NCBI GenBank assembly: GCA_020024855.1
Contig: JAHHTB010000004.1
Span: 1 to 32,373 of the forward strand
From: Fusobacterium sp.
Lineage (GTDB): Bacteria; Fusobacteriota; Fusobacteriia; Fusobacteriales; Fusobacteriaceae
DNA: 32,373 nucleotides
Direction: 5' to 3'
Shown here: positions 1-7,858 of the stretch, one piece after another
How positions within the stretch are numbered: the first letter of the stretch is position 1
How the letters are laid out: each line of letters starts with the position of its first letter
Translations under genes and position numbers: made by a program
Notes under the pieces: model-generated
What the model was told of the DNA's origin: nothing
The model's input: the letters and a program-made list of their open reading frames with translations, nothing else
Database searches by the model: none

Positions 1-115
1 ATGTAATTAAAAAATATATATCTTGATTTTAAATTACTTTTTTATTATATTTTATTACTAAAAAATTTATTTTTATAAAAAAATAATTGTTGCATTTTTA
101 ACTGTTTATACATCC

Positions 116-150
116 AAAAGTGCTGAAAAGAATTTTTTCTCAGCACTTTT
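116..150. terminator. Bidirectional rho-independent terminator
   Basis: Eleven-base arms AAAAGTGCTGA and TCAGCACTTTT form a perfect stem around a 13-base loop. T-rich DNA follows on the plus strand (CTTTT) and the arm itself supplies T's on the minus strand. Which transcript it ends is unknown. Confidence 0.7.
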
Positions 151-311
151 CTTTTAAAATAAAAAAGGTATAAAGCACTTAAAATTTTTAAAAATTTCTA
201 ATACAATATATCTATATTTAATTTAAATCACCTTTTTTGTGCTATATAAAGATAAATAAAATTATAAAATTTTTAGAAATCATAGAAATGGTTTCTATTT
301 TTTGTCTAAAA

Positions 312-363
312 TAAAAAGAGCCGAGCAAATTAATAATAAAAAATCATCAATTTGCAGTAGCTC
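312..363 (-). terminator. Candidate rho-independent terminator
   Basis: Read on the minus strand, GAGC and GCAAATT (separated by a small internal loop) pair with AATTTGC and GCTC. TTTTTATTTT follows immediately. It could be a backup terminator for leftward late transcription, or could belong to a neighbouring host gene outside the phage. Confidence 0.5.
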
Positions 364-408
364 CTATTAATAAAATTTATTTTTAAATATTTTTTATAAA
401 AAATAAAA

Positions 409-714
409 TGCAACCAATTTGCAACCACTAAAGTTATAATTTTATTCTAAATTATTTAAATATCTAACTTAAACAATCTTAGTTGTCCACTCCTCTACGG
501 CAAAACAGACATTTTTTTAAATTTTGTTTTTTTGCTTTATTTGATATTTACAGCATTTAAAAATATCAAAATTTTATATTTTTATGTGTTTTTTGATTTT
601 TTGCAACCATTTTGCAACCATTTTTAGAAAAAAATAATTTTTTTTATACAAAAAATCATACTTAGATATTACTCTTTTAATTTAAAAGAATTATATTGAA
701 TTTTGTGGTTGCAA
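409..714. repeat. TTGCAACCA repeat cluster
   Basis: Four direct copies of TGCAACCA lie at 409-416, 420-427, 602-609 and 613-620. An inverted copy (GTGGTTGCAA, 705-714) mirrors TTGCAACCAC at 419-428 exactly. The paired spacing of the first four copies suggests binding sites for a protein. Tyrosine-integrase arm sites near an attachment site are one reading, because the cluster lies beyond the last phage gene. No integrase is in the window to support that. Confidence 0.5.
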
Positions 715-738
715 CTTTTAAAATGTGATATACTAAGA

Positions 739-770
739 AACTCTTGAAAATTTACTCTCTTTCAAGAGTT
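739..770. terminator. Terminator closing the phage late operon
   Basis: AACTCTTGAAA (739-749) pairs perfectly with TTTCAAGAGTT (760-770) around a 10-base loop, directly beyond the last lysis gene. The plus-strand side has the stronger T-tract (TTTTTCTTTTTA) and the minus side has TTTCTT, so it probably works in both directions. Confidence 0.7.
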
Positions 771-777
771 TTTCTTT

Positions 778-1035
778 TTAATTTTGAACTATTTTTTCTT
801 TAATGATCCTCAAATCTTCTTTAATTTCTTTTTGCTGCTCAAAAATCGTTTTTGTCCTTTCTGTGATTAGTATTTCTAAATTATTTCTTTTTTCTGCAAG
901 TATTTCTTGTTGCCTCGCACAATCATCTCTATCCATTTTTTTATTAAGTTCAGACATAATAAATTTGTGATAAGCAACAAAAATACCTCCGACTGTTGTA
1001 ATTATTTTCAAGTATAGTTCTAAGTTTTCTGTCAT
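778..1035 (-). CDS. Small membrane-anchored coiled-coil protein (holin or i-spanin candidate)
   Basis: This 85-residue protein is the last gene of the phage. Residues 5-25 form one hydrophobic membrane segment. Residues 30-85 are highly charged and heptad-like, so probably a coiled coil. A single N-terminal membrane span followed by a coiled coil fits an inner-membrane spanin of a two-membrane host. It also fits XhlA-type lysis accessory proteins of PBSX-like phages. The gene follows the endolysin and a 64-residue protein with only a few bases between. The ribosome site AGGTGAAGTA lies just before the ATG. The place in a lysis cassette is well supported; the exact role is inferred. Confidence 0.55.
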   Translation of the reverse strand: MTENLELYLKIITTVGGIFVAYHKFIMSELNKKMDRDDCARQQEILAEKRNNLEILITERTKTIFEQQKEIKEDLRIIKEKIVQN

Positions 1036-1043
1036 TACTTCAC

Positions 1044-1238
1044 CTACTTATGACATTCAGTACATTCTGAATATTCCTTAGTATTATGAAATACTGCATG
1101 AAATATCTGGTCGTCTACCTTGCTGTCTGTCCTTTTTACTAATTCTCTTAAACCTATTATTACTATCTTTTCTATTGTCGCTGTCCCAAAATACTTTATT
1201 ATAAAAAACTTTAAAAATTTAATAACTACACTTCTCAT
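1044..1238 (-). CDS. Small protein of the lysis cassette, function unknown
   Basis: This 64-residue protein has a strong ribosome site (AGGAGGTAAAAGAGT before the ATG) and sits between the endolysin and the terminal membrane protein, so it is probably made with them. Residues 1-30 are hydrophobic with scattered lysines and could form an amphipathic or membrane-associated helix pair. Residues 31-64 are polar and end in a CxxCH sequence. I do not recognise a family. Its position makes a holin-like or membrane-associated lysis role possible, but the hydrophobic part is not a convincing transmembrane span. The CxxCH resembles a haem motif, but there is no export signal and I regard it as chance. 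Confidence 0.5.
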   Translation of the reverse strand: MRSVVIKFLKFFIIKYFGTATIEKIVIIGLRELVKRTDSKVDDQIFHAVFHNTKEYSECTECHK

Positions 1239-1251
1239 ACTCTTTTACCTC

Positions 1252-1680
1252 CTAAGCATTAAATATTTTAAATCCGTCTATGTTAGCAACGTCTATATGT
1301 ACCCATGTTGGAGTATCCTTTATATTTTCAACACGGGATATTAAATAGAACTTATCTTTATTTTTTAGTATCTCATCATAAACTTCTTGAGCAGAGAGAC
1401 CTTTTATATTAAAGTCAACGGCTTTTCCTAGACAGTGCTGACTAATATAATAATCTTTTTTATTTTCTACTAATTCATCTTTATTCGCTCTTAACCCTCT
1501 TTGATGAAGTTCTCCTCCCCATACCCAGTTGTTTACTGTTATAGGTTTCCCAAAATGTTCTCTTATTAAATCAAGAACTTTTATTAATTTTTCATCAATA
1601 AAAATCCAAGAAGTTTCTCCATATTTTTCATAAACTTTTTTAGAAACCAATTCTTGAATTTTAAAGTACTTACTTTTCAT
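1252..1680 (-). CDS. Endolysin, zinc M15-type peptidase
   Basis: This 142-residue protein is likely the enzyme that cuts peptidoglycan cross-links or stem peptides to release phage. It carries the M15/D-Ala-D-Ala carboxypeptidase pattern S-x-H-x-x-G-x-A-x-D (H82, D89) and a later W-V-H-I-D (H128), which supply the three zinc ligands. Its length is typical of single-domain M15 endolysins. There is no signal peptide, so release would need a holin. I start it at the ATG at 1680 because GGAGGTAAAA lies immediately before it; the frame stays open a little further upstream. It opens the lysis cassette, with two small genes directly downstream. Confidence 0.8.
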   Translation of the reverse strand: MKSKYFKIQELVSKKVYEKYGETSWIFIDEKLIKVLDLIREHFGKPITVNNWVWGGELHQRGLRANKDELVENKKDYYISQHCLGKAVDFNIKGLSAQEVYDEILKNKDKFYLISRVENIKDTPTWVHIDVANIDGFKIFNA

Positions 1681-1718
1681 TTTTACCTCCAAAAATTATT
1701 TTTTACAGTTTGTAATTA

Positions 1719-1746
1719 AGCCTAGATTAGTTATATAACCTAGGCT
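1719..1746 (-). promoter_or_regulatory. Hairpin between tail genes and endolysin
   Basis: AGCCTAG (1719-1725) pairs with CTAGGCT (1740-1746) around a loop that itself contains the palindrome GTTATATAAC. AATT flanks extend the pairing. There is no following T-run, so it is not a standard terminator. It may be an RNA-processing or stability element between the tail and lysis messages. Confidence 0.35.
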
Positions 1747-1770
1747 AATTACCATTTTAAATCTGTCTTT

Positions 1771-2055
1771 TTAGAAGAATTTCTTAAACTTATTTTTGAA
1801 AGCTTCTAATTCTTTACTTGGTTTAGGTAGTACTAACTCTCTTGTATCTTCAAAAAGAACTTCCTCACATTCATTCATGAATGCATTATATTCATCAAGT
1901 AATCCTCTTTCAGCTAGTAATTTTTGTCCTCTAACATCAGCAAAGTATCTGTATTCTTTATATTGTTTTTCTATATCTGTCATTTCTTCATTTCCAACTA
2001 GCAACTCTTTTATTTCTCTTACATTTTTTAATATTTCTTTTATATCTCTTAACAT
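1771..2055 (-). CDS. Small tail-fibre-region protein with LVLPKPS C-terminal tag
   Basis: This 94-residue, soluble, mostly helical and acidic protein has AAGGAG upstream of its ATG. Its last 20 residues, LVLPKPS-x2-L-x2-FKNK-x4, closely match the end of the upstream 210-residue protein. No catalytic motif is visible. Being between the fibre genes and the lysis genes suggests a tail-fibre accessory or assembly protein. The shared C-terminal tag suggests that both proteins bind the same partner. I do not recognise a named family with confidence. Confidence 0.6.
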   Translation of the reverse strand: MLRDIKEILKNVREIKELLVGNEEMTDIEKQYKEYRYFADVRGQKLLAERGLLDEYNAFMNECEEVLFEDTRELVLPKPSKELEAFKNKFKKFF

Positions 2056-2070
2056 ATGACATCACTCCTT

Positions 2071-2703
2071 TTATTTTATTAAATTGTATTTATTTTTAAA
2101 TTGTTTTAGTTTTTCACTTGGTTTAGGTAGAACAAGTAAATCTCTATCTTCTATTGTTGCTGGATTTCCTAATGTGTATGCCATATTTCTAAGTTGTATT
2201 AACATATCCATACATTCATTAGCTAATTCTGTTCCCATTTCTTTTAATGTTGATGGAGTATCTAACTCTGAATATTCATTTATTTGAGCTTGTACCTTTT
2301 CTATGTCTGTTGCCCCTTCTATCCATTCTTTTAGCTCTCTATTCCAAGTTTGTTTTAAAAAACCTAACTCTTGATTATATTCTACTTTGATGATTTTGCC
2401 ATCTTCAAAATATTCTCCTTCAAATAACACTGATAAATCTCCACTTTGGCAAATTTCTTCTCTTGTCATCTCTACAAGAATATTTCCTTGCTTTTTAGGA
2501 TATTGTAAAGGACTATCTGCTATTACTAAAATATCCCCTTTTTGCCAGTCAGAAAATATATATTTCATCATTTTATCTTGATTAGGCATTATAAAATCTT
2601 CTTGAGATTTATCTAAATAATCTCCATTTAATATTTTTTCATTTACATCATCTGGTCTAGCAGATGCTTCTAAATATTGGATATTTCTATAATGTAGCCA
2701 CAT
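2071..2703 (-). CDS. Tail-fibre-associated or fibre-assembly protein
   Basis: This 210-residue protein starts at an ATG preceded by AGGAGGAGAAAT, immediately after the fibre gene. The N-terminal 60 residues contain short turn-rich segments. The middle (about 110-170) is helical, and the C-terminus carries the LVLPKPS...FKNK tag shared with the next gene. The position directly downstream of the fibre gene is where fibre-assembly chaperones are usually found, which is the main basis for the call. There is no transmembrane segment and no enzyme motif. Confidence 0.55.
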   Translation of the reverse strand: MWLHYRNIQYLEASARPDDVNEKILNGDYLDKSQEDFIMPNQDKMMKYIFSDWQKGDILVIADSPLQYPKKQGNILVEMTREEICQSGDLSVLFEGEYFEDGKIIKVEYNQELGFLKQTWNRELKEWIEGATDIEKVQAQINEYSELDTPSTLKEMGTELANECMDMLIQLRNMAYTLGNPATIEDRDLLVLPKPSEKLKQFKNKYNLIK

Positions 2704-2714
2704 ATTTCTCCTCC

Positions 2715-3674
2715 TTAAAACTGTATTATTCTAACTATGTCGGTTTGAGAAATCCCATCAATCTTATGGAACTCTATTTGAAGATTTATGTCTGATGTGA
2801 ATTTAAAAGTAACTCTTTCACTTGCTGGAGTATCCATACCATAATCAACATAATTATTATTTTTATATTTATATGGTATTAATAATGACCTCAATCCCTC
2901 ATTAGGATTAGCGCGATTACCAATATAAACACATATAAACTTATATCCCTTTTTTAAGTTGATAGTATAATTTCCAACTGCACTAAAGCCATTCGGATAC
3001 GTATCAGATGTGAAGGCGTCATAAACGACATTTATTTCATTTACATCTCTGTCCATTATTCCTTTTAATGTGGATAAAATATACTTTTCTTTTATTGGAA
3101 CAGTATCGTTATTTGTTTCAATACAATAGTATGGTTCACCAGTAGTTTTATCTATATACTCCTTTCCTGCCTCTTTTGTTCCACTATCTTGTATATACCA
3201 TGCCTCACTTCCAGCAAATCTTTGATATATCTGAGTTTCATTTAATATCTCACTGAATTTCTCAACTCCTTGTTCTATTTTTTTCACCTGCAATTTAGGG
3301 AATTTAACTTTTTCAAGACCTTCTGAATAAATTGTAAGTGTATCCTTTTCAGAAACTGTACCTTCTATCACCAAAGAATCTAGACTATAATCTTTAAATT
3401 TGATTCTAGGATTTTTATAATAATTAGTATATTCCAATACTAATTCTGGATGCTCAAGTTTTGAAATTTTTAAATTACCAATCATAGTATCCCCAGTTTT
3501 AGATACATTCTTCTTTAATTCTTCATTGTAATATCTCATTAAAGCACCTACAAGGGCATCAATGCCCTCATAGTCTACTAATTTTTTACCTGTAATTTTT
3601 TCTAATATTAATTTTGTTTTTTTAGGTTCTGAAATCTCTCTTAAAGCATTCAAATTTTCTCTAAAATTACTCAT
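2715..3674 (-). CDS. Tail fibre / host-recognition protein
   Basis: This 319-residue protein follows the baseplate genes and is probably the receptor-binding fibre. The first 60 residues are helical and should dock to the baseplate. They are followed by a V-S-K-x-G-D-T-M-x-G-N-L motif (about residues 57-68), a typical phage fibre repeat unit. The rest is rich in short beta-strand sequence with aromatic residues, as in fibre shafts and tips. The ribosome site is AGGAGGAAATT before the ATG. It is short for a fibre, so it may work with the two proteins encoded downstream. Confidence 0.75.
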   Translation of the reverse strand: MSNFRENLNALREISEPKKTKLILEKITGKKLVDYEGIDALVGALMRYYNEELKKNVSKTGDTMIGNLKISKLEHPELVLEYTNYYKNPRIKFKDYSLDSLVIEGTVSEKDTLTIYSEGLEKVKFPKLQVKKIEQGVEKFSEILNETQIYQRFAGSEAWYIQDSGTKEAGKEYIDKTTGEPYYCIETNNDTVPIKEKYILSTLKGIMDRDVNEINVVYDAFTSDTYPNGFSAVGNYTINLKKGYKFICVYIGNRANPNEGLRSLLIPYKYKNNNYVDYGMDTPASERVTFKFTSDINLQIEFHKIDGISQTDIVRIIQF

Positions 3675-3683
3675 AATTTCCTC

Positions 3684-3842
3684 CTAAGCTTTATATTTCT
3701 CTACAAGAGCAATCATTACTTGGGTAGTGGCTATTTCAAAACTTTCATCTATTTTTTCAAAGTTTTCTGTTATATTTTCTAAAACCCTTACACTATCATT
3801 TCGTTCAGGAAGATTCATTTTTAAATTTTTTGTAACTTTCAT
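3684..3842 (-). CDS. 52-residue baseplate/fibre junction protein
   Basis: This very small gene begins at an ATG that shares one base with the TAA of the upstream baseplate gene (TAATG) and has GAGGTG upstream. Its stop lies ten bases before the fibre start. The product has an N-terminal N-L-P-E-R-N-D-S-V pattern followed by a helical stretch rich in Glu and Lys. Small proteins of this kind often sit between the YmfQ-type protein and the fibre in PBSX-like phages. The tight spacing on both sides is the strongest argument that it is real. Confidence 0.7.
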   Translation of the reverse strand: MKVTKNLKMNLPERNDSVRVLENITENFEKIDESFEIATTQVMIALVEKYKA

Positions 3843-4396
3843 TAATTTTCACCTCTTTTATTTAAAATTGGCTTGCTATATAATTCTTCCCAAGTATATT
3901 TTTCTAATTGCTCCCATGTAAATGGTTCTAATTCTCTCCAAATTCTATATCTAAATTTAACATCAAAAGTAAGATGAGCAGGCTTATTTATATTAACCAT
4001 TTGCCTAAAATTATCCAGATTTGGTGGAACTCCTATTACACTTGTGAATTGAATTATAAAATTATATAATTCAAATTGCTGATCAATACTTATTTTTCCA
4101 TTAGTAAAAATATTAGCTTGATCCTTTAGAAATTGCTCTGTACAACTCTGATTTGAATTAATTGTATAAATTATTCTCTCTCTTCTATCTTCTATAGTCC
4201 AATTTATAGCTTCTGATAAATTTAACCATTTTTCCCATACAGGAATTGTTTTTTCATTAAATATTATAGGAATAGCATAGTTAATCAATTCATCAACTGA
4301 TAATTCTAATTTTGAATCTTCTTTTTTTAGAGCATTAAAAAAAGCAACCAGATAACTATTTCTAGCTGCTTTCCCTATCATTTTTATCATATCCAT
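3842..4396 (-). CDS. Baseplate protein, XkdU/YmfQ-like
   Basis: This 184-residue protein follows the baseplate J gene, as XkdU does in PBSX. That order, the length and the generally helical, Trp-containing sequence support a YmfQ/DUF2313-type baseplate component, which in P2-like phages corresponds to gpI. The start is uncertain. The ATG at 4396 overlaps the upstream gene by ten bases, an ATG at 4390 would give the common ATGA overlap, and another lies at 4381. None has a strong ribosome site, so translation is probably coupled to the upstream gene. Confidence 0.7.
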   Translation of the reverse strand: MDMIKMIGKAARNSYLVAFFNALKKEDSKLELSVDELINYAIPIIFNEKTIPVWEKWLNLSEAINWTIEDRRERIIYTINSNQSCTEQFLKDQANIFTNGKISIDQQFELYNFIIQFTSVIGVPPNLDNFRQMVNINKPAHLTFDVKFRYRIWRELEPFTWEQLEKYTWEELYSKPILNKRGEN

Positions 4397-5478
4397 TCAG
4401 TGAAACTCACCCCCTGGATAAATGATACCTCTTCATCTGCTAACTGTACCGAGGCTGTTGCTCCATTTAAAGTAAAATTTTGATAATCTATTACCCCTTC
4501 AACCTGAAATAACAAATTAGCTACTTTAAAAATTGATAATATTCCATCTAAAATAAAGTTTTCCTCTGTTAATTTTTGTTTTAAAAGTCTCGTAAAATCA
4601 TTTTTTATATTTTGAAGTGTTACATTTGATGAATGTTTTATTTGCCCAGTAATATTAATATTTTTTGCATCAAAAGATTTAACTTTTACATCAGCATTAA
4701 TTATTTTAACTGTATTTATATAGTTTTGAACATCTCTTATAAGTTCTGTTGAAGCTACACCATTAGCATAATCTGATATTCTCACCTCAACTTGCCCAGC
4801 ATTAACTCCATCTTTTTCTCCTGCCCCCCAAACTTTAACTTTTCCAACTCCACCAACAGATTTTGCCCAAAGAATATAATTATTTTTATTTCCAGAATGA
4901 GCAGGCATACTTGCTTTTTCATGCATTCTCTCTTTTGCTATTTCTACTGTTTCAATATCTGCTCCATTTTCAATTTTTTCTTTATTAGTTACAGTATAAA
5001 TATCTACATTAGCTATTTCAAAACTTGTTATATCACCAATCCCACAGTTTCCAATAGTCCCTGGTTCTAGACATTCAATAGATACTTCAACTGTTCCATC
5101 ACTCCCCACAATACCACTTTCAATTGTTTTATACTTAACTCCAAGCCTTGACAAAACTATTATTCCTACATTTAAGATAGCTCCTATTTTTCCTGTAATA
5201 GTAACTTTTCCCTTAGATTTTACCGCTTTTCTTCTAGTAAGTCCAAAGGTTTTTAAATGCATAGAGAGATAAGGCTCTTTTGTACAACTCCAAGGAAATA
5301 ATTCTGGAAAAATTTCTTCTAGTTTATCATAAATTTCTTTTAATTTTTTAGCATGAGCTGATGCAGCATCATTTGCATATCCACCCTCTATTTTGCTTAT
5401 TTCATACTGTAAATTATTTAAAATATCATTTTTTATTTGATATTCTTCAGGTAGATTAAGTTTAACTATAGGCTCCAT
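4387..5478 (-). CDS. Baseplate J-like protein (XkdT-like)
   Basis: This 363-residue wedge subunit links the central hub to the fibres. The N-terminal helical part contains the usual charged segment. The middle (about 85-200) has the beta-rich region with G-T-x-G-N-C-G-x-G, and it continues through the A-x-E-R-M-H-E-K, S-G-N-K-x-x-Y and A-x-S-V-x-G-V-G-K-V-K-V motifs typical of the baseplate J family. Length and order fit XkdT. The ribosome site is GAGGTGAAC and the ATG overlaps the upstream gene by a few codons. Confidence 0.88.
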   Translation of the reverse strand: MEPIVKLNLPEEYQIKNDILNNLQYEISKIEGGYANDAASAHAKKLKEIYDKLEEIFPELFPWSCTKEPYLSMHLKTFGLTRRKAVKSKGKVTITGKIGAILNVGIIVLSRLGVKYKTIESGIVGSDGTVEVSIECLEPGTIGNCGIGDITSFEIANVDIYTVTNKEKIENGADIETVEIAKERMHEKASMPAHSGNKNNYILWAKSVGGVGKVKVWGAGEKDGVNAGQVEVRISDYANGVASTELIRDVQNYINTVKIINADVKVKSFDAKNINITGQIKHSSNVTLQNIKNDFTRLLKQKLTEENFILDGILSIFKVANLLFQVEGVIDYQNFTLNGATASVQLADEEVSFIQGVSFTEWI

Positions 5479-5912
5479 ATATTTGCGTTCACCTCACTTT
5501 CAGTTGTTCCATATATTGTGTCTATATTAAAACTTATAATTGGATGTCTCCCCTCTTCTTTAGTTTTTATATTAAAATTATAGGCATTTAATATATATGG
5601 ATTAACTAATAAACATTCTCTTATTTCATTTATCATTAAAGCATCTTTGGTTGTTTTATCATAAATTTGTCCTATATTTTCTATTAAATCATTTCCATAG
5701 TTATCAGAATAAATCAAATACTTCTTTCTTTCAGTTTTTAAAGTTTTCCATATCCATACTTTTAAAGCTTCTGTTTTTTCAACTATTAAAAAATCATTAT
5801 CTTTTATAATAGGCTCTCCATTTGTAAAATCAATTGCTATTTCTTTAAAAATAGGCACCTCAATTTCTTTAACTTCTTCTTGAGTTTCAGTAAATATTTC
5901 AAATCCAGGCAT
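5466..5912 (-). CDS. Baseplate wedge protein, XkdS/DUF2634 (gp25-like)
   Basis: This 148-residue protein is immediately upstream of baseplate J, where XkdS (a gp25/lysozyme-like wedge component without catalytic activity) normally sits. The sequence has the expected pattern: an N-terminal segment leading into F-L-I-V-E-K-T-E-A-L-K-V-W-I-W-K, then I-Y-S-x-x-Y-G, then a terminal beta-rich segment ending in Y-G-T. The ribosome site is AGGGGGTATAAT. Its end overlaps the start of the J gene. Confidence 0.75.
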   Translation of the reverse strand: MPGFEIFTETQEEVKEIEVPIFKEIAIDFTNGEPIIKDNDFLIVEKTEALKVWIWKTLKTERKKYLIYSDNYGNDLIENIGQIYDKTTKDALMINEIRECLLVNPYILNAYNFNIKTKEEGRHPIISFNIDTIYGTTESEVNANIWSL

Positions 5913-5924
5913 ATTATACCCCCT

Positions 5925-6380
5925 CTATTGTGCTCCACTTGGCATCTTAGTTATTTTACTAACAATTACCCAGTTAACTCCAACAATATTTACAAGAACT
6001 TCATCCCCTGCTTTTAATGTATCTTCAAACCATAAATCTTTATGTGATTGATAAGATCCATTTCCTTTTAACTTGCCACTTCCTTTTAAATTTTTTATAG
6101 GATGATTATGATTAGCAGCAACCTCGGTATTAGTAACATTATTAAAAGAATAATCTGATATATTTAAGTCTATATTATCTATTACTCCATCTATCTTATA
6201 CTCTCTATGATAATGAGGTAGCAAGTAATTTGAACAATATATCTGTTCACTTGGGATTGTCTGCTCTGCATATTTAATGGTTAAATTAGGTGGTGGAGTT
6301 TCTACTTTTGCTATTAATGTTATTGGATGTCCTTTATTATTTTTTTTAATAATTTCCATCAAATCTCTTTCTACACTCAT
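5925..6380 (-). CDS. Baseplate/tail protein, XkdR/DUF2577-like
   Basis: This 151-residue protein lies between the hub gene and the gp25-like gene, the position of XkdR. It contains an N-H-N-H dipeptide pair near residue 90 and a C-terminal L-K-A-G-D-E-V-L-V segment consistent with the OB-like or beta-barrel domain of this group. I start it at the ATG at 6380 because AAAGGGG lies six bases before it; the frame extends a few codons upstream to a TTG inside the previous gene. Confidence 0.7.
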   Translation of the reverse strand: MSVERDLMEIIKKNNKGHPITLIAKVETPPPNLTIKYAEQTIPSEQIYCSNYLLPHYHREYKIDGVIDNIDLNISDYSFNNVTNTEVAANHNHPIKNLKGSGKLKGNGSYQSHKDLWFEDTLKAGDEVLVNIVGVNWVIVSKITKMPSGAQ

Positions 6381-6381
6381 A

Positions 6382-7410
6382 CTATCCCCTTTCAATCATC
6401 TTTTTATATTTTGCTTGCATTTCTTTATCTGTAAATATATAGTTTGTTTCTTGTTTTTCTCTTTTTATTCTTTCTTTTTCTAAAGCTATTTTATCCATTG
6501 TACTTTCAAAAGATAGTTCTAATCTAGTTTGATAATCTCCATTTATCCAAGTATGTGTATCTTCAGCTATTAAAAACATTCCATAAAGTCCTGTTTTTTC
6601 CTCTTTAACTGCAACAGTATATCCAGATTGTAAATCCACATTCCCATCAACTGTTACAGTTGCTTTTTCTTTTAAACCAGTTAACATATCTCTAGCATTA
6701 AGAATATTATTTAAATCATTGTTATACTGCAAAACATCTTGAAATAATCCGTATTTATTTTTATTTTCTTCATTAGAAACTTTATCTAATATTTGGATGT
6801 TTTTATTATCCGTTTTATAAATTATAATTTGATTAACCATTTTTTCTAAACTCGTTCTAAAATTTAAGTCTCTTATATTACTATAACTATTTAACTCTGT
6901 TTCCAGTAAAACATTTTCATCTAGAACTTCTATCTTCCCATTATTACAAGCTATCGAATAATTTTTCTTATCCTTATTATGTTGAATTGTATAAGCCATT
7001 AAAAGAATCTCATAACCAGTTCTATCAATTGCTGGAAAAATACATTTTACTTTATCAATTGGTAATCTCCCTATTTTTAATTTTAATTCTCCACAAATTT
7101 CTTTGACTATTTCACTAGGAGTTTTATTATAATAATTTTTCACAAAATGATTTTTATTTAAATAAAATCCGTCATCTATGGCTGTAACATTTATTATAGA
7201 AGTACTTGCTGTTTTATCCACAGAATAAACAGTTCCTTTAAATATCTCTTTTGTATTAGTAAGTCTAAAAGAAATCTTATCACCTACTTTAAATTTTTTA
7301 TCATCTTCACACTCAAATTGAAGTTTTCTAAAAGTACCATTTATTCCACCACTCCACTCAATCTTTTGAAAACAATTTTGATATTTAATTCCATTATTCT
7401 CTATTATCAT
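6382..7410 (-). CDS. Tail hub protein, XkdQ-like (gpD/gp27 type)
   Basis: This 342-residue protein is probably the hub at the tip of the tail tube that holds the baseplate. The F-x-V-G-D-x-I-x-F pattern near residues 40-50, the beta-rich first half, and later segments such as T-P-S-E-I-V-K-E-I are typical of XkdQ/late-control D-like hubs. The C-terminal 40 residues are a charged helix. The ATG at 7410 is chosen because AAAGGA lies six bases upstream. The start is one base beyond the previous stop, so translation is probably coupled. Confidence 0.78.
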   Translation of the reverse strand: MIIENNGIKYQNCFQKIEWSGGINGTFRKLQFECEDDKKFKVGDKISFRLTNTKEIFKGTVYSVDKTASTSIINVTAIDDGFYLNKNHFVKNYYNKTPSEIVKEICGELKLKIGRLPIDKVKCIFPAIDRTGYEILLMAYTIQHNKDKKNYSIACNNGKIEVLDENVLLETELNSYSNIRDLNFRTSLEKMVNQIIIYKTDNKNIQILDKVSNEENKNKYGLFQDVLQYNNDLNNILNARDMLTGLKEKATVTVDGNVDLQSGYTVAVKEEKTGLYGMFLIAEDTHTWINGDYQTRLELSFESTMDKIALEKERIKREKQETNYIFTDKEMQAKYKKMIERG

Positions 7411-7411
7411 A

Positions 7412-7858
7412 TTAAATCCTTTCAATCAAACCAGTTAATAAATTAGGTTCTTTTTTTAATAGCCTATCTTCACTCAATGAAATGCTAATATCTATATCCC
7501 CTGTTCTTTCTTTAATAGGATACTCTATTTTAGTTATTTTACACTTATAGAAAATTAAATATTCTGGAATTATAAAATTTAATGTCCTTTTTTCTGTTTT
7601 CCATTTTTTTAATAATTCTATTGCTGATATAGGAATCAACGGATTTTTTAATGAATAAAAAGGACTTTTTATCGAGGGAAGAAAAGTTGAAAATGATATA
7701 ATATCGACATTCTTTTCTCCTAACTTTATTTTTTCTCCAAAAGATATAATATCTATTTTTTCTATTTTCTGAGATGTAGTTATTGTTAAATCTAATGGTG
7801 GAACTACAAAAATAAATGGAACTAAACCATTAGCTAAAATATATGTCGGTTTCATCAT
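7412..7858 (-). CDS. XkdP-like tail protein without LysM
   Basis: This 148-residue protein lies between the tape measure and hub genes, the place of XkdP. Its start overlaps the tape-measure stop (ATGATGA). The first part has the V-P-P-L-D-L pattern and alternating Ile/Gly strands seen at the beginning of XkdP proteins. The C-terminal LysM domain found in many relatives is absent, so this is the short form. It probably joins the tube or tape measure to the hub. Confidence 0.65.
   Translation of the reverse strand: MMKPTYILANGLVPFIFVVPPLDLTITTSQKIEKIDIISFGEKIKLGEKNVDIISFSTFLPSIKSPFYSLKNPLIPISAIELLKKWKTEKRTLNFIIPEYLIFYKCKITKIEYPIKERTGDIDISISLSEDRLLKKEPNLLTGLIERI

Larger units (their letters stand above)
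1..777. other. Gene-free left end of the window
   Basis: No open frame here has a ribosome binding site and sensible composition. The stretch is extremely AT-rich. It contains a symmetric hairpin at 116-150, a minus-strand terminator at 312-363, five TTGCAACCA-type repeats between 409 and 714, and the terminator at 739-770 that closes the phage late operon. It lies just beyond the lysis genes, where many temperate phages carry the attachment site and integrase arm sites, so it may contain the prophage-host junction. I cannot locate that junction without the other end of the prophage. Confidence 0.6.

Noticed and set aside
1..777. tRNA gene or integrase remnant at the left end
   Set aside because: I found no cloverleaf with a TTCGA-type arm and no integrase motifs in either strand.
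1044..1061. C-T-E-C-H at the end of the 64-residue lysis-region protein as a haem-binding site
   Set aside because: There is no export signal or cytochrome context, and a five-residue match is easily chance.
1120..1344. Plus-strand open frame opposite the lysis genes
   Set aside because: It is antisense to well-supported genes with ribosome sites and has low-complexity Ile/Phe/Ser-rich sequence typical of shadows.
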